From Bacteroidales bacterium UBA1745 (GTDB lineage Bacteria; Bacteroidota; Bacteroidia; Bacteroidales; UBA932), in assembly GCA_002314885.1 (NCBI GenBank), contig DCHT01000057.1:1-15811 (forward strand): a stretch of 15,811 bases of DNA. Direction: 5' to 3'. Positions 14,034-15,811 of the stretch are shown here, piece by piece. The number at the start of each line of letters is the position of its first letter. The stretch's first letter is position 1. A program made the translations under genes and the position numbers. The notes beneath the pieces were generated by a model. That model saw nothing but the letters and a program-made list of their open reading frames with translations, searched no databases and had not been told where the DNA came from.

Positions 14034-14378
14034 TTATTTTACAGAATTGATGATAGCCTCAAATGCCTGAGGATTGTTCATGGCGAGGTCTGCAAGAACC
14101 TTGCGGTTCAGACCAATGTTCTGCTTAGCGATCTTACCCATAAACTGTGAGTAAGTCATACCGTACTGGCGTGCAGCTGCGTTGATACGCTGGATCCAGA
14201 GTGCACGGAATGAGCGCTTTTTGTTCTTACGGTCACGGTAAGCGTAGGTAAGACCCTTCTCATAGGTGTTCTTTGCTACCGTCCAAACGTTTTTCCTTGA
14301 AAGGAAGTTACCGCGGGTTCTCTTGAGAATTTTCTTGCGGCGTGCCCTTGAGGCAACTGAATTTACACTTCTTGGCAT
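14034..14378 (-). CDS. rplT: 50S ribosomal protein L20 (bL20)
   Basis: A 114-residue, strongly basic large-subunit protein needed early in 50S assembly. It starts M-P-R-S-V-N-S-V-A-S-R-A-R-R-K-K, with the Y-R-D-R-K-N-K-K-R-S-F-R and L-W-I-Q-R-I-N-A-A-A-R motifs of L20. The length is normal. In E. coli L20 represses its own operon by binding the rpmI leader; the 103-base rpmI-rplT spacer here shows no hairpin I can support, and no SD is present before the ATG. lepB follows after 8 bases. Confidence 0.97.
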   Translation of the reverse strand: MPRSVNSVASRARRKKILKRTRGNFLSRKNVWTVAKNTYEKGLTYAYRDRKNKKRSFRALWIQRINAAARQYGMTYSQFMGKIAKQNIGLNRKVLADLAMNNPQAFEAIINSVK

Positions 14379-14481
14379 AAATCTTTTCTTTTTATGGATA
14401 CAGTGTCCTTTTCTACTTTAAGGAGCTTGTCAACTGCATTCCAAATTAAACTTAAATGATAATTGTCGTAATCTTCACAGA

Positions 14482-14676
14482 TTACATGCCCAGCAAAGCT
14501 TTGACTCTCTTCTGATCAACTGGCTCTACAGTTGTGAAGTGGTCAAGATTTCTTTTGCGCTTGTTGGTCTTCTTGGTGAGAATGTGGCTGTGATAAGCGT
14601 GTTTTCTCTTTACCTTTCCCGTTCCGGTAAGCGCGAAACGCTTTTTGGCACCGGAGATGGTCTTCATCTTTGGCAT
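14482..14676 (-). CDS. rpmI: 50S ribosomal protein L35 (bL35)
   Basis: A 64-residue basic protein of the large subunit: M-P-K-M-K-T at the start, then S-G-A-K-K-R-F and the K-R-K-H-A-Y-H-S-H-I-L motif of L35. It lies 47 bases after infC and 103 bases before rplT, in the conserved infC-rpmI-rplT order. The upstream bases are A/T-rich with no Shine-Dalgarno sequence. Confidence 0.97.
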   Translation of the reverse strand: MPKMKTISGAKKRFALTGTGKVKRKHAYHSHILTKKTNKRKRNLDHFTTVEPVDQKRVKALLGM

Positions 14677-14723
14677 TTTTTCGAAAAATTTAATGTTAGT
14701 AATATATAGTCTGCTCCCGCAGA

Positions 14724-15332
14724 TTACTTTTTCTTCAATGGTGCGATCATCATTATCATCCTCTTGCCCTCGAGCTTAGGCATCTGCTCTGCCCTGCCGT
14801 ACTCCTCGAGCTCCACGGCGAAGCGGAGAAGAAGCTTCTCACCCTGGTCTGAGTAGACGATCGAGCGTCCCCTGAAGAACACTGACGCCTTGACCTTGGA
14901 TCCCTCCTGGAGGAATTCCTGGGCGTGCTTGAGCTTGAACTGGAAATCGTGCTCGTCGGTGTTAGGACCGAACCTGATTTCCTTGATCACTATCTTCGCG
15001 GAGTTGGCCTTCATTTCCTTGGCCTTCTTCTTCTGCTGATAGAGATACTTCTGATAATCAAGGATCTTGCATACAGGAGGATCAGCCTTGGCGCTGATTT
15101 CCACCAGATCAAGATCGAGCTCATCAGCCATCCTCATAGCGGCTGATATGCTGTATACGCCTGGTTCGGTGATGTTCTCTCCGACAAGACGTACCTGAGA
15201 TGCGGTGATCTCATTGTTGATCCTCAATCCGTCTTCGTCCTTCTTCATACCCGGCTTTGGGGCATTAGGGTTCGGGCGGCCTGCTCCTGCCGGCTTCGGG
15301 CGCGGTGCAGATGGTCTGAATGGTGCTGCGAT
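14724..15332 (-). CDS. infC: Translation initiation factor IF-3, probable AUC start
   Basis: IF-3 binds the 30S subunit, keeps it free of 50S and proofreads start codons. The core begins G-L-R-I-N-N-E-I (N-domain) and continues through I-S-A-K-A-D-P-P-V-C-K-I-L-D-Y to the C-domain, ending I-A-P-L-K-K-K. The first in-frame ATG (15248) has no ribosome-binding site. Upstream the frame stays open for 28 more codons to ATC at 15332, 8 bases behind a perfect AGGAGG. A stop codon (TAG) lies only five codons before this ATC, and no ATG, GTG, TTG or CTG occurs between. Starting at ATC gives 202 residues with a Pro/Arg-rich extension (A-A-P-F-R-P-S-A-P-R-P). E. coli infC starts at AUU and is autoregulated through that codon. 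If ATC is not used, the protein has 174 residues. Confidence 0.93.
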   Translation of the reverse strand: MAAPFRPSAPRPKPAGAGRPNPNAPKPGMKKDEDGLRINNEITASQVRLVGENITEPGVYSISAAMRMADELDLDLVEISAKADPPVCKILDYQKYLYQQKKKAKEMKANSAKIVIKEIRFGPNTDEHDFQFKLKHAQEFLQEGSKVKASVFFRGRSIVYSDQGEKLLLRFAVELEEYGRAEQMPKLEGKRMIMMIAPLKKK

Positions 15333-15346
15333 AGTTTTTTCCTCCT
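15330..15346 (-). promoter_or_regulatory. Shine-Dalgarno site and non-AUG start of infC
   Basis: AGGAGG (15341-15346), an 8-base A-rich spacer and ATC (15330-15332). The same AGGAGG-N8-start layout occurs at the DUF4295 gene with ATG. In this frame ATC is the only ATN codon between the upstream stop and the internal ATG. Together this suggests a near-cognate start that IF-3 itself can discriminate against. Confidence 0.7.
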
Positions 15347-15373
15347 ATAAAAAGTTGTTAATCAATATGTTGT

Positions 15374-15811
15374 TTACGCCAACTGTGCCTTCACTTCACC
15401 CGATACGAGTGCAGCGAAGTCATCAACTGGCATAGAACCTGCGTCTATACCTCCCTGTCTTCTGACAGAAACGGAACCCTCATTCTCCTCCTTCTCGCCT
15501 ACGATAACGAGGAATGGTATCCTCTTGAGCTCGCTTTCGCGGATTCTCTTACCGAGCGTCTCGTTCCTATCATCCACGGAAGCGCGAATATCGGAATTAT
15601 TCAAGACTTCGCAAACTTTTTTCGCATAATCCGTGAATTTTTCGCTCACTGGGACGATATTTACCTGTTCTGGGGTCAGCCAGAGAGGCAATTTTCCTGC
15701 AGTATGCTCGAGAAGGACGGCTACGAACCTCTCAAGTGAACCGAACGGAGCACGGTGGATCATAACAGGACGATGCTTCTGTCCGTCGCTGCCCACATAC
15801 TCGAGGCCGAA
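15374..15811 (-). CDS. thrS: Threonine-tRNA ligase, C-terminal part (runs off right edge)
   Basis: The last 145 residues of threonyl-tRNA synthetase (EC 6.1.1.3), which charges tRNA-Thr. Visible are the end of the class II catalytic core with H-R-P-V-M-I-H-R-A (its second His corresponds to a zinc ligand of the E. coli enzyme) and motif 3 G-S-L-E-R-F, then the anticodon-binding domain from about P-L-W-L-T-P-E-Q-V to S-V-R-R-Q-G-G-I-D-A-G-S-M. The reading frame is open to the window edge and no start lies in the window. infC follows 41 bases after the stop, the usual bacterial order. Confidence 0.97.
   Translation of the reverse strand, partial: FGLEYVGSDGQKHRPVMIHRAPFGSLERFVAVLLEHTAGKLPLWLTPEQVNIVPVSEKFTDYAKKVCEVLNNSDIRASVDDRNETLGKRIRESELKRIPFLVIVGEKEENEGSVSVRRQGGIDAGSMPVDDFAALVSGEVKAQLA

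Noticed and set aside
14379..14481. 103-base rpmI-rplT spacer as a possible L20-binding leader or promoter
   Set aside because: I found only a one-mismatch -7-like TTAATTTG (14442-14449) without a -33 and no stable hairpin, so neither claim is supported.
1..15811. CRISPR array, insertion sequence, integrase, toxin-antitoxin or anti-phage system
   Set aside because: No spaced direct repeats, transposase or recombinase motifs, or defence-type domains were seen on either strand.

Overview
This window comes from a member of the Bacteroidota, most likely order Bacteroidales; the moderately high GC loosely suggests an Alistipes-like or related uncultured gut lineage, but that is a guess. The evidence is consistent: promoters fit the Bacteroidota consensus (TTTG, about 19-20 bases, TAnnTTTG), most starts lack a Shine-Dalgarno sequence, the order thrS-infC-rpmI-rplT and rpmB-rpmG-DUF4295-ftsY is typical of the phylum, and there is a P. 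gingivalis-type fimbrial locus. All genes lie on the minus strand, so the window is read from right to left. No gene-free stretch exceeds 300 bases; the largest gap is about 180 bases (5852-6035).

Region 1 (15811 to 12679) is a translation block: the C-terminal end of thrS, then infC, rpmI, rplT and lepB (signal peptidase I). infC appears to start at an AUC codon behind a perfect AGGAGG. Region 2 (12674 to about 11921) starts at a consensus promoter just past the lepB stop. It encodes L28, L33 and a 52-residue DUF4295 protein, and ends at a strong intrinsic terminator.

Region 3 (11901 to about 5919) has its own promoter, followed by a 16-base perfect palindrome. Its genes are ftsY, pheT, a DUF4296 lipoprotein, a radical SAM protein and deoC. 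They are packed with gaps of 15 bases or less, two of the junctions touching or overlapping, and end at an intrinsic terminator.

Region 4 (5881 to 66) is the accessory-looking part, a five-gene surface operon: a lipoprotein with an HEMAH zinc-peptidase motif, a DUF3575 outer-membrane beta-barrel, a 629-residue lipoprotein with an OmpA-like domain and TPR-like tail, a FimA/Mfa1-type fimbrillin and a FimB/Mfa2-type subunit. Together they look like a fimbrial assembly locus whose first gene encodes a putative surface protease. The left edge holds the 5' end of a tRNA-Leu gene with its own consensus promoter.

The most notable observations are the AUC start of infC, the fact that only two of the 14 intact starts carry AGGAGG, the peptidase-led fimbrial operon, and a mutated peptidoglycan-binding position in the OmpA-like domain. 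I did not find a clearly unprecedented system.
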